Program-made: the position numbers and the translations under genes
Source of the DNA: Rutstroemia sp. NJR-2017a BVV2
Lineage: Eukaryota; Ascomycota; Leotiomycetes; Helotiales; Rutstroemiaceae
Reading direction: 5' to 3'
NCBI GenBank assembly: GCA_002946415.1
Contig: NJPS01000004.1
Span: forward strand, 501,001-565,000
Length of the DNA: 64,000 nt
Notes under the pieces: generated by a model
What the model was told of the DNA's origin: nothing
Seen by the model: the letters and a program-made list of their open reading frames with translations, nothing else
Database searches by the model: none
Shown: piece after piece, positions 46,188 to 57,505 of the stretch
Layout: the number at the start of each line of letters is the position of its first letter
How positions within the stretch are numbered: the stretch's first letter is position 1

Positions 46188-46937
46188 ATGATGAAAATAT
46201 GGTCCATGGTGCGGGAACACTCGCAGGAATGTTTTATCTAGTTGGGTGCCGTGCTAACCAGATGCGCAGAAACAAAAACAGCAGCAGGAGGCGAATGCAG
46301 ATGCTGCTGCCGGCATTAAGAAGAAGAAGGTCACCGCCGCGCAACTGCGGTTACAAAAAGGTAGACCTCCTCAAGTGTCTGCAGTGGGCAGAGTTATCCA
46401 TTGTTCATAGCTAATCTTACTCTCCTGTAGATATCGCGGAAATGTCACTACCTTCAACGATGCGAACCGATTTCCCCGACGAAGACGATATCCTCAACTT
46501 TTTCCTCTATATCGAGCCGGATGAGGGCATGTACAAAGGCGGATCCTTTAAGTTCAAGTTCGTGGTCCCAGAGACCTTCCCTCACGAGCCACCGAAGGTT
46601 ACCTGTGAGCAAAAGATTTACCACCCAAATATTGATCTCGAGGGAAAGATCTGCCTGAATATTCTGCGAGAGGACTGGAAACCAGTATTAAATCTGCAGG
46701 CGATCATGATTGGTTTACAGGTACGGGCTCTGGGGATTCATGTGGCATAATATTTCACGGGTTTTGTTAATCATTTTCTAACAGTTCCTCTTCCTCGAGC
46801 CAAATGCATCGGATCCTCTCAACAAGGAAGCAGCAGAAGACCTAAGGTCTAACAGGGAAGGGTTCAAACGGAATGTCAGATCTGCGATGGGAGGAGGGGC
46901 TGTGAGGAACGAGACCTTCGAGAGAGTATTGACATGA
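46188..46937 (+). CDS. UBC12: NEDD8-conjugating enzyme E2
   Basis: Four exons, 46188..46208, 46270..46360, 46431..46720 and 46785..46937, give 184 residues. Ubc12 takes NEDD8/Rub1 from the UBA3-ULA1 E1 and passes it to cullins, activating SCF-type ubiquitin ligases. Seen here: a short N-terminal extension (MMKIWSM, then a Lys/Gln-rich stretch and [19 protein letters not shown]) typical of Ubc12 and used to dock the E1, followed by the UBC fold with [40 protein letters not shown] containing the catalytic cysteine, and [20 protein letters not shown]. Exon 1 has just seven codons and its donor (GTGCGG) is weak, but the intron has an ideal CTAACCAG branch site and a GCGCAG acceptor, and the spliced N-terminus matches the family. 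An alternative start is the next ATG at 46191. Confidence 0.9.
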
Positions 46938-47475
46938 AAAGGGAGGGCATGAAGTTCTGGAAATATACTAGACCCTCAGCATTCATGAATGATACAATGA
47001 CCCGGCATAACTGGCGTTTGAACTGGAGGTTTCCGGAGTTCATGCAGCTACCGTCTGCTGATATCCTTAGCCTTGTAAAAATGGTTATACTACAGCGCGA
47101 GACCCTTGAGGATCCTTGATCTCATTATATATGTTCCTTGATGGTTGCAATGAAGCAGAAGATTCCATAAAATCAAACTTCTCGCCTCTTGGCCTGATCT
47201 TTCACTTACCACATCATATATCTTCGAGTCCTAGAAAATCACATCGAGGTGCGGGACGGTGAGGCTGACTCTTCAAAATTAATTGGACCGCCAAGGATGG
47301 TGCAGCTCACTGGAGAAGACCCCTGTAACTAGACCTCCGCTCTCGGCAGACAACAGCTACGGAAATTTTCTGGCAACAAAAAGAGTCACTTTCTTCCAAT
47401 CCTAAACTCTACATACCACACACATATCCTCTTCCTTTACTTCTTTTCCCTAATCACTCCACTCAATCCTTCAAA
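46938..47475. other. Intergenic, ILV5 promoter
   Basis: The 3' UTR of UBC12 and the promoter of ILV5 lie here. Pyrimidine-rich sequence precedes the ILV5 ATG, usual for strongly expressed fungal genes. Two TGACTC-type elements are listed separately. Confidence 0.55.
47266..47389. promoter_or_regulatory. Two TGACTCTT elements, possible Cpc1/Gcn4 sites
   Basis: TGACTCTT occurs at 47266-47273 on the plus strand and again, inverted, within 47381-47388. The first six bases match the half-site of the Gcn4/Cpc1 element TGA(C/G)TCA, and amino-acid genes such as ILV5 are known targets of cross-pathway control. Neither copy is a full palindrome, so the call is tentative. Confidence 0.35.
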
Positions 47476-48891
47476 ATGGCTGCTCGCACATTCTCCAGAG
47501 CTGTTAGATCGCCATTGGCAAAACAATTCAGCGCTCCAGCCAGAAGAACTTTCGTCTCTGCTATCAATGCTTCAAGCAGACCTCTTGCTGCCCGTGCTGT
47601 TGTTGGTGCATCTCAACAACAGGTCAGAGGTGTAAAGACAATTGACTTCGCTGGAACAAAGGAGAAGGTCTACGGTACGGATTGAGCTATCGCACTGGGG
47701 ATCATGGAAACTGACAGTTTATATCAGAGAGAGCCGACTGGCCAATTGAGAAGCTCCAAGTACGTCTTCACATTTTGTGACTTTTCACCATTGTTGAATA
47801 TCTGTGCTAATATCTGATTCTAGGAGTACTTCAAAAATGACACAATGGCCATCATTGGTTACGGTTCGCAAGGACATGCCCAATCCTTGAACATGCGTGA
47901 TAATGGCCTCAACGTTGTTGTTGGTGTACGAAAGAACGGACAATCGTGGAAAGATGCTCAACAAGATGGATGGGTTCCAGGAAAGAACCTCTTTGAGGTT
48001 GATGAGGCTATCTCCAAGGGTACCATCATTATGAACTTGCTCAGTGATGCTGCTCAAAGTGAGACCTGGCCAGCAATCAAGCCACAAATCACCAAGGGAA
48101 AGGTATATAGTTTTGTTCCGCGAATCCCCATTCAGAGCTGACTTTACAGACCCTCTACTTCTCCCACGGTTTCTCCCCAGTCTTCAAGGACCAGACCAAG
48201 GTCGATGTCCCAACCGATGTTGATGTTATCCTCGTTGCACCAAAGGGATCCGGACGTACCGTCCGAACTCTTTTCCGTGAGGGCCGCGGTATCAACTCCT
48301 CCATCGCTGTTTACCAAGATGTTACTGGAAAGGCACAAGAGAAGGCTATTGCCCTCGGTGTTGCTGTTGGATCCGGATACCTTTACGAGACAACCTTCGA
48401 GAAGGAAGTTTACTCCGACTTGTACGGTGAGCGTGGTTGCTTGATGGGTGGTATCCACGGCATGTTCCTCGCACAATACGAGGTTCTCCGTGAGCAAGGC
48501 CACAGCCCATCTGAGGCCTTCAACGAGACCGTTGAGGAAGCTACCCAATCTTTGTACCCATTGATTGGTGCTAACGGTATGGACTGGATGTACGAGGCTT
48601 GCTCTACCACTGCCCGTCGTGGTGCCATTGACTGGTCCGGTCGTTTCAAGGATGCATTGAAGCCAGTCTTCAATGACTTGTACGACTCTGTCAAGACCGG
48701 AAAAGAGACCGAGAGATCGCTCACTTTCAACTCCCAAAAGGATTACCGTGAGAAGTACGAGGCTGAGATGCAAGAGATCCGTGATTTGGAAATCTGGAGA
48801 GCAGGAAAGGCTGTCCGGTATGTAACATCGAGAACATCAATACGATTAAAAGCTAATTTGTGATAGATCTCTCCGTCCTGAAAACAACTAA
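47476..48891 (+). CDS. ILV5: Ketol-acid reductoisomerase, mitochondrial
   Basis: Five exons, 47476..47674, 47728..47759, 47824..48102, 48150..48817 and 48867..48891, give 400 residues. The enzyme uses NADPH and Mg2+ to convert acetolactate and acetohydroxybutyrate in isoleucine and valine synthesis; the yeast protein also helps maintain mitochondrial DNA. Seen here: a mitochondrial presequence rich in Arg, Ala and Ser (MAARTFSRAVRSPLAKQF), the Rossmann motif IGYGSQGHAQ, LLSDAAQSETWPAIKPQI, SHGFSPV, LVAPKGSGRTVR, and the knotted C-terminal domain with acidic metal ligands (YSDLYGERGCLMGGIHGMFL, EAFNETVEEATQSLYPLIG). The final exon contributes only SLRPENN-like residues. Length is as expected for a fungal class I enzyme. 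Codon choice is strongly biased to C- and G-ending favoured codons (GTC, ACC, AAG), consistent with high expression. Confidence 0.95.
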
Positions 48892-49234
48892 ATAGGGTCA
48901 GTAGGGCTTTGCGTGTGGTGGGGATGTCATTTCTCATTTGAATTTATGAACATGGGAGTGGATTCTGGCGAAATTGTATCATACTCTCTTCAACGACTCT
49001 ACGACGTTTAAGACTTTCGGTTATCTGGAATTGCAAAAAAGTTTATGCCTTCAAAGTTCAGAAATATTATCTTGCGATTTATATTGATTGATGTTTGTAT
49101 TTGTGTGTTTTGCTTGGCACCCCCGCCGGCATCGGCTCTAATTTCGCCGATTTTTTGACAACCCCTCCCCCGCATCGCGCCTTTCAAATCGCTGACTGAC
49201 AGAATATCTATTCCTCACCACCACCACCACCAAA
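48892..49234. other. Intergenic between ILV5 and the dehydratase gene
   Basis: This 343-bp stretch contains the ILV5 3' UTR and the short promoter of the next plus-strand gene. A (CAC)n run sits just before the ATG at 49235. Confidence 0.6.
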
Positions 49235-50585
49235 ATGGCAGACCTATCGACATGTCCTGCCCTAACGCGCGACTCGGTCATCGCTGCGCACACCCTCATA
49301 AAAGACCATATCCACCGCACACCAGTCCTCACCAACGCGACGCTCACCCGCCTAGCTAGTACCCCGCAGACGAAAGAGGCGCTCGTGGGAACCGAGTGGG
49401 AGGGCCAGGAACCGGCAAGGCCCGTTATTAGGTTATGGTTCAAATGCGAGAATTTACAACGGGTCGGGGCATTTAAGGTTAGGGGGGCGTTTCATGCGCT
49501 GAAGAGGTTGGAGGGGGAAATGGAGAAGGAGGGGAATGAGGGTTGGAAGGATAAGGGGGTGGTTACGCATAGTAGTGGTTTGTTTTTGGGGTTTCTTTTG
49601 GTGTTTCCTTTTTCAACTCACCAAATGCACAACTAACCATTGCTCCTCCCACCGTCCAGGAAACCACGCGCAAGCACTCTCCCTCGCTGCCAAAGAAATG
49701 GGCATCCCAGCCCACATCGTCATGCCGACAATCAGCACGCCCTCCAAAATCGCAGCAACGCGCTCCTACGGCGCGAACATCCGATTCAGCGGCAGCACGA
49801 GCGTAGAACGGGAAGCGATGGTGGAAGAAGTCAGGAGGGAGACGGGCGCCACGCTGGTCCCGCCGTATGATCACCCGGATATTATGTTAGGACAAGGGAC
49901 ACTGGGATTGGAGATGCAGGAGCAGGTTGCGCAGATGATTGAAGTTGGAGTTAAGGAGAAAGAGAAACAGGGGCAGGTGAAATGCAGTTTCGCTGCTGAA
50001 GGTACCGCATCAGGCAACGACGGAAAAGCAAAGGGCCTCAACGCAATCATCGCCCCCTGCGGCGGCGGCGGCATGCTCTCCGGCACTGCGCTCTCCTGCC
50101 TCGGAACCGGCATCCACGTCTTCGGTGCCGAGCCCTCGCATCAAGGCGCGGACGACTGCACGCGGGCGTTCCGCTCCGGCACGGGGACACGCATCGAGAC
50201 GGTAAAGTCCCTTACGATCGCCGACGGGCTGCGCACGCCGGTAGGCAAGTTCCCGTGGAAAGTCATCTGCGAGATGGGCGCGGTAAGGGGCATGTATGCG
50301 GTGGGGGAGGAGCAGATCCGGCGGGCGATGCGGCTGGTGTTTGAGCGGCTGAAAGTGGTGGTGGAGCCGAGTGCGTGTGTGGGGTTGGCGGCGGTGTTGT
50401 GGGATGAGGGGTTTAGGGGGTTGGTGGAGAGGGAGGGGGGAGAGCAGGGCTGGGATGTCGGGGTGGTGTTTAGTGGGGGGAATGTGGGGGTGGAGGGGCT
50501 GGGAGCGCTATTTGAGGGGGGGGAGAGGGAGAAGGGGAAGGTCGGGTTGGATGGGAAGAGGGTGGTGGAGAATGTGGCGGGTTGA
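49235..50585 (+). CDS. PLP-dependent serine/threonine dehydratase or serine racemase
   Basis: Two exons, 49235..49577 and 49660..50585, encode 422 residues. It is a fold-type II PLP enzyme of the threonine dehydratase/serine racemase/3-hydroxyaspartate dehydratase group (yeast Srr1/Sry1-like). Seen here: the cofactor lysine in GAFKVRGAFHAL (Lys81), HSSGNHAQALSLAAKEM around the splice junction, the phosphate-binding tetraglycine loop PCGGGGMLSG near 247, and VVEPSACVGLAAVLW plus FSGGNVG near the C-terminus. There is no regulatory ACT-like domain, so a biosynthetic Ilv1 role is unlikely. An insert of about 25 residues (QGQVKCSFAAEGTASGNDGK) sits just before the tetraglycine loop. The usual Ser before the lysine (SFK) is Ala. 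Third positions are very G/C-rich compared with the neighbours, especially at the 3' end. The location beside ILV5 is probably chance. Confidence 0.88.
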
Positions 50586-51914
50586 GTGGGGGACGGGGGT
50601 AGGTGGATGGTGTAGAAGGTTGTGTGTGGGGTGATGAGATTAGATGAAGACTTGTGCAAAGAAGACCCCTATGATATCCGTTCATGCATTCAGAGGTGGA
50701 AGAAATCCCACTTCCAAACAGAAAGAAAGCAAGATATCCCCCACGAGTCTCGAATTCTCTTTCCAAGAGGACCGTTTACATATATAGATCGGCGCCTTCC
50801 TAGAAGCAGCATATACATATGTATATATAGACAGTAGAACGTCTTCAGGCATAATATAGCAATCGTTGAATATAGCTACTGTATATACATACCCACATTG
50901 CATCACATCACATCTATACTCACCAGACTGTCCAGGGACAATACATCATCACCGATTACTAATGTCACGAATATCCTAAATACTCCAAGCCCATTGATGG
51001 TAATATTTTCATTGAGCAAATATCTTTTGGTTATTATTGTCATTGCATTATTTCCGTACCCCAGAGACATGTAGATAGATCTAGCTCATCTAAACCCCAA
51101 CCAATCTCGCCGTGAGGACCGAGCCCCAGTGTAGACCTCACCTCACTCAGTCAACCCAGCAAATCTCCCACCACTCCCAAACCATCACCATCACCATCAC
51201 CATAGGAATCACATTACGACAAATCATCCAAACACCATCAAGAAATCAATTCGTCATTAATCCATTCATTCCCATATTCTATATGCCAAATGTGATCCCT
51301 CAACCCCATCTCCCATCTCCCTTCCATTCTCATACTACCATCCATCATCCCTCATCTCCCTCCCAACTCTCTTCCGCCCCTCTCCTCTCATCTTATCTCA
51401 TCTCACCCCAAACCCTATCCATCCCTCCCCTCCTTTCCTCTCCCTCCCCCATCCCACCCCACAACCCAAGCCCCAAACCTCAAGCAAAAAGAAGTGTATA
51501 AACGCAAAAATGCCACATGCGGAGAACCCCCACAGTAACAGCACACAACAACACAATACGAAACGGTATCCATCCCCCCTAACCAGAAGCAAACCCAAAA
51601 AAGTCCATCATAAATCATATCATTTAATATTCCTCCCATCCCTCATGTATTTTTCTTCCCACCATCATCATATATGGAAATCCCACGATCCCGTGGAATA
51701 TATCGAGTGAGATGTGTCTGAAGTTCCTCCGCGCGCATCATAAGATATCAGGAAAACGAACCGAATCGTACACCCCCACCAAAAGCGCTTGCTCGCTCGC
51801 TCGCTATCATCAAATCAATCAATCCCCAATCGTTTCGTTAAAAAGTATTTATTATGTTGTTATTTTTGCCCTTCCATTTCCAAAGCAAATTACACGCGCT
51901 CATGATCATCGACA
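50586..51914. other. Intergenic, convergent 3' ends
   Basis: This 1.3-kb gap lies between the dehydratase stop and the stop of the long disordered-protein gene. From 51110 to 51500 the plus strand is strongly C/T-rich (TCCCTCCC-like), which creates Pro/Ser open frames that I do not believe. No other structure. Confidence 0.55.
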
Positions 51915-54900
51915 TTAAAATGTTTCCGATTCGCCACTGTGGTGGCTAGCAATGGTACCAAATGTGTCTAGATCCTTGTTAGCTATTATCCTCAACTTAT
52001 ATATAAAATTTATGATAGGATGTGAAGCATACCTCTATTTTTGTTTCTCCTAATGACTGTTCCCTCATCTCTGTTCAACTCTCCGCTTTTCGACGCCGTG
52101 CTCATACTCCTTGGTCCAGTTGGTTTTCTAGTGGGAGCACCAAGTGCGCCAGATAATCTTCTGGAAGCAGATTGTGGCGACGAACTCTCGTAGGAATTCT
52201 CGGACTGCATGTTTGCACTGAGATGCTCATTGCTCAGAGGACTTGGCTTTTGCAATTTGTTGCGAATGTTGAGGGGTTTCTCTGGAACTATGGGTTCCTT
52301 TGGTGGTCTAGCTGGTGCTTGACCAGATGCTGAGCGGTCCGAGTAACCACCATCTGAAATCGGTGATAGGTTTCTCTCAGTATTGGTTGTTGCTTGGCTG
52401 TAGCGGTTTTGATTAGGTGGCAAGCGGTTCAAGCTTGTTGAAGAGCCCCAATTGATGGATGACGGTGACATTGGCGCTTGGTCGTAGTTCTGTGCTTGAG
52501 ATTCCAGGTGGGTTTGATAGCGGTGAGTAGGACCTGGACGAGGTTGAGGGTGTTGAAGGTTGATGGAATTGCGATGTGCTTTGTACTTTGGATCCTCAGG
52601 GGGTCTCAGACTAGCTGGGACTTCATCATTGATGAACTGCTGGTGGAGTTGTTCTTGCGAGAATCCAGAGTGCAACTTATCTTCTGGCTCAGACTCCGCA
52701 TAATTACCCCTGCTGACGGTACGTTCGGACTCCCGATCTAGTTCTCGGCTTTGTGCTCGTTCTTGCTCCGGTTCTTGCTCAGTGTTGTAAGTGCCAAGAC
52801 CAGAATCAGATCTTGGTGGAGGGGAGGTGAATTGTTCAGCGTCTTTTCGACCACTGTTGCGGCCACTGCTACGGAATCCCTTGAAGACAGTGGAGGCTGT
52901 TGTCTCGGACCATCGAGATACCTTAGGGATCCATCCAGAGGAACTGCTTGACTTATGCTTTTTGGTCTTCTCTGTCTCAGTCCTTGGAGTATTATCATTG
53001 CTTAGAGACCCAGAAGCAATGAATTGTTGAGGCGGTGTATCCAACGGAACAGACTCCCCGCGATCACGGGTTGGAGTAAGGAGAGCTTCGTTGTTCTCAA
53101 ATTGATTGTTGAGGATTTCCTCTTCGTGGGGATCAAGCTCAACTTCATCTTCATCACCTTCTGGAACTGTGCTGATGCGGTGGTCTGAGAATTTGCGTCC
53201 TTCGAATCCCTTCCCGCTTGGGCCACGAGATTGGGGAATGGATAGATGACCAGATTGGCTTCCGTGGCTTGCTGTAGAAGTACCAGCATTGCCTTCAGGC
53301 TCATAGCCACGATCCGGCTCAGAGCGTCCCTCGGGTGGGTATTCTTCGTAATTTGACTCGACCTGAAGACCTTGAGCAACCTTCAGACCTTCAACATCTC
53401 CAAGCAATTGAACGAGCATATCTTCAATCTTTCCAAGGTCATTTGTGCTTCTCTTGCTCAATCCCTTTAATGCTCTGCGGAAGACGTTTCTTCTCTTGGT
53501 TGGCAAATCCTCGTACATTTCACCTTGCGATCTGATGGAGCGTGGAGCACTTGGCGGCAGAGGTCGAGGTCCATTGATGGCCTTTTGCACCGATTTCTCA
53601 GTATTGACTTGAACTTCCGTAATGATGACATCTTCGGTATCGGCGAGCAGTCTCTTCATGTCCTCGAAGGAGTTTCTCATCTCTGCAGCTGCACGAACGA
53701 GAGTAACGAGAATCTCAGTGTCCCGGGCACTCCTTTGAGCATCTCGAACAGTAAGATGATCCATCAACGCAACAATGTCCTTGGACTGAATACGGTCCAT
53801 ACCGTTTCCTGTAGCACTGTCATACAATGGCGAATCCATTCCTTCTGACATACCACTAAGATGGCGAGAGTGCTTGGGGTAAAAACCATCTCCACCTCCG
53901 AGAGCCTGAGCAGCACTGCCTAGCTCCTTGTCCATGAAGCCAAGGCCTTTCCCTTTCTGGAGTTCCGGGGTCTGAGCACCGGCTGATCTAGCATTAGGAG
54001 CTGATGATATGTAACCCTCATCTTTAGGAAGGGGGCTGCCAGGGTAGAGCCTGTTGTTCAGTTCACGGCTGGCATTTTGAAGTCCAACTTGGTTCAAGAT
54101 CTCTCGGTCAAGGCCAGTGCCGTTGCCAAGAGCTGCAATCGGGCTTGTGTCCTCATAGGGGTTGGTGATGAGGGTATCACGCTTCCGTTCGCTAGAAGTT
54201 CTTCGCCACTCATCCTCCTGATCTTGGCTGTGCTGTCTGTTGTGGTTAGCCAGCGCTGCACCAGCACCAGCACCCATAGCTGCACCAATAACAGCAGCCT
54301 CTGCCTCTTTGAGACCGGTCGAGTCACTGCTCTGTGTACGGCGCGCTTGCGGTGGGGTAGCTTGGTTTGACCAATGTTCTCGACTACCTTGCTGTGTCCC
54401 ACCAATTGGACCCTGAATGATGGACGGATTTGTTGTAACATCCGAGTCCGCATCTCCATAACCGACCTCTGGCATATTATCGTGCATTGATGGCATGGCA
54501 CTGAAACCCATTTCTGGTTTCTCAAGACTAGCTTCGCTGAGCGCATCGACGCTGTGACGAGGAGAAAGAAGTTTTTGCCCATCCATAGTGCGATCTTTGA
54601 AGGACTTCTGTAGAGGTGCTCCAGTGTGTTCCATGCGTTCCTCGTACTTGATTTGATCCGCTTCATTTCTCATCTTCTCACGGGCTCTAGCCAAGAGTGC
54701 TGCGGCAGTGGCTCCAAGAGCTGCACCTCCAACCTTCTGCGCGGTCTGAGACTTCGCTACTTTTCGTCCATTCTCATCCAAATCATACTCGTCCTCGAAC
54801 TTTGTGGGACTCTTGGTTGGACTATTGCCGCGGCTGGTGAAGTTTCTTTCTGAATCGTCTTCAAAAGAGGCAAATGAACCTCTGCGATCGTACTGACCAT

Positions 54901-57505
54901 TCTCGGGGTATGAGTTGGTACCGGTGATTTCGGAGGCATTGACGAGAGACGCAACGGCTGATTCGACGCCTATAGGAGCGTTGACATAATTTGGTTTTCC
55001 GCCAACGCCCTTAATATCTTGACCAGTCGAGACGATGCGGGTATCAAGACTATCATCAGTGTAATTGGTCAGTCTCTTGTCATCATATTGACCGTCAAAG
55101 CTTTCGGAATCCAAATCACGGTTCCTGTCATTCTCGCGATGCTGCTCTTCCCAGTACTCATTTTCTTGCGTGAGTTCAGAGTCAGACAGACTTCCTTGTC
55201 GGACCTCGGAGAAGTCATGACGATTTTCGACATTGACGTTAGAGTCGAGAGACTTCAGAGATTGCTTGTGTAGTGCCGCTTTAGTCAATGAAGAGTATGA
55301 TGCGCTGCTCTGCGTCAATTTGGAATCACGCTTATTATCCAGTTGTTGATCTTCGTTCTCCGTGTATCCAGAGACACTCTGAATCGGGCTCAATCCACGC
55401 CTCTCGTGGCCATAAGGAATGTATCTAAGTGGTGGAGGTACTTCTTGAGTATTTTGATAATAAGGATGTTGATGCTGTAACGGCTCATCCTCGAGCAGTT
55501 CGGAATCTTCAAGATCATCGGGGTCCAATGCTGGGGATAGAACACGTGCAGTATTTCCTGTCTTTATGTTGTTGGAGTGGCTTCCATTGTGCTCCTCGGA
55601 CACAAATGAATCATCAAGATCAGGGTCATGGTGATCTTGCATTGGTATTTTTCGTCCCTGCTCATCCAATTCATACTCCTGGCTGTGCACACGCTGGTCG
55701 CTGTTCTGGCTCTTGAGGCTCAGATTACCTCGTGAGAAGTTAGAATGTTGAGTGCCTAAGCCATGTTGTAGATTGACCGGTGTTCGAGTGGGGGTAATGG
55801 AGGATGGAGAGCCAATACCACGAGAGACATCTTGGACCGGAGTAAAGCGTTCTTGGCTAGCGGAGTGTGCGGAGTCAGGCCTTTCGGTTTCTGCAGACAA
55901 GATTGATGTTCTCGTGATATCAGAAGCATTGATCTCGCTCATAAGCGGCATGGGCGGTGGCACTACGTCGAGGCGATCGCGATCCTCGCGAAGCTCACCA
56001 CCTAAGCTGTTGCCTCTGCTATGGTTCTTTCTCCTGCGTCGGCGCTCTTTCTTTTCATCGACCGGCTCCTGTGACTGATGCTTTTCTAAGGCAGCTGCAG
56101 TCAATGCTCCTAGCCCTGCACCCACAGCTGCTGCCTCAAGACCTCGATTCTTCTCACCACTGCGTTTCTTCTGAACTCGTTCTTCTTGAGTGACCGTCTC
56201 CTCTGAGCCGTCCCGCTCAAAGCTTGGTAGTGAGCTGACACTCTTCCCCTTGCGACCCTTGATCGTATTGCCGGAAAGGACTTCATTATCGTTGAGAACA
56301 ACTTTTGGTCTCGAAACATCCTCCTTCGATTCCCTTGAAACGCCACTCCCAGTGGATATTCGGCGGCCGCCATTAGGTTCACGCAAGCTCTGCTCCCGCT
56401 TCAACTCCTTCAGTTCCGGTAGAATAAGACGGCGAATAGCATCTTCGACGGTTTCGAGTAATTTCGGGTTGTTGATTGAAGATTTCGATGTCGCCGATTG
56501 GAAGGAATATTTACCAGAATTTCGACTAACTGCGCTGGAATCGGCGCCCGACAACATAGATTCTTCGACATGACTACGGCTCGACCTTCTTCGCGGAGAT
56601 TTTAGTGCGTCTCCAAGTTGTTCACCGCTTACACTCCGACTTCGACTTCGATGCTTCCGTCGACGTTCCGACCTATCACCGCGGACCTTTTCAACCGCCT
56701 TTTGGGCGACAATCCTTTCTCTGCTAAGACTTCGACTTCGGCGTCGTGAGGGGGTCCTTAATTTGTCAGCTGCTGCACCAGCGGCCAAACCAGTGGCTGC
56801 TCCTGCTACCAAAGCCTCGCTTCTGGTCAAGCTTCGGCTTCGTTTTCGCTCGGGCGATCTTGTATGTCCATCAAGGAAACTGTCGGCGGGCATGGAGGAA
56901 ATTTCGGAGGCGTTGTATATTCCACTCTTGGAGCCTACTTCGGTGGGGATCAATGGACTTCCATGTCTCATGATTTCGACCTCAACGGGTCGGCCACTCC
57001 GGGAAGTAACATTGGACTCTTCGGTCATGGATCGGAAGGAACTCATACTGTTCTCGTCATCGGGTGAAAGTGGCTTATCCTCCCTGGGACGGGGTGATAG
57101 CTGGATACGCTGGGTATAGGAAGGCCTACGGGTTCCTTTTCTTTCCGTAATCTGGATGTGATCATGAGCAGACTTGCTTCGGTGTTTCGAGGATGGTGTA
57201 ACTTTTACCCGCACGGATGGCCTTCGAGTTTTGTCTTCTTTTCCGCCTTCGAAATACTCGATCAACAATGACGTCTGAGACTTATTGTTTGAGGCCAGTT
57301 CGCTGTGATTTTCCTTATTTTGGTTCTTCTTCTTTCGGGTAGCAATGGTGACCGGACTACCATCTTCCGGCAGGCTATATGTACTCTTTTCCGTGACTCT
57401 GGATTCAACCTCTGCGTTCTCGTTTCCGACGGTACTATCAGTTTCGCTCGTTTCTGTCGGCGCAGGTAGAGGAGGGGCTTTCTCTTTTCGAGTTTCGATA
57501 CCCAT
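51915..57505 (-). CDS. Large, mostly disordered conserved protein of unknown function
   Basis: Two exons, complement(52033..57505) and complement(51915..51967), encode 1841 residues; the last exon adds DTFGTIASHHSGESETF after a GTATGC donor and CTAG acceptor. The sequence is dominated by Ser, Arg, Glu, Gln and Pro. The N-terminal region includes a conserved block (LLIEYFEGGKEDKTRRPSVR, then KVTPSSKHRSKSAHDHIQIT) that I associate with an uncharacterised filamentous-ascomycete family. RS-like stretches (RRRSRSLSRERIV, RRRKHRSRSRSVSG) occur at about 250-300. Four Ala/Gly-rich hydrophobic segments lie near 230, 455, 920 and 1070. A folded, helical patch is likely at about 1260-1330 (SKDIVALMDHLTVRDAQRSA, LVRAAAEMRNSFEDMKRLLA). 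The motif LDE(Q/N)GRK(I/V) appears twice. I cannot name a function; nuclear RNA factor, septal-pore tether and membrane scaffold are all open. The start at 57505 (MGIETRKEK) is the first ATG of the frame. Confidence 0.85.

Noticed and set aside
48144..48773. 209-codon minus-strand frame opposite ILV5
   Set aside because: Shadow caused by strong codon bias in ILV5; the plus-strand protein is a clear enzyme.
50141..50659. 172-codon minus-strand frame opposite the dehydratase gene
   Set aside because: It is the antisense shadow of a G/C-rich real exon; Pro/Ser/Thr content follows from the G-rich coding strand.
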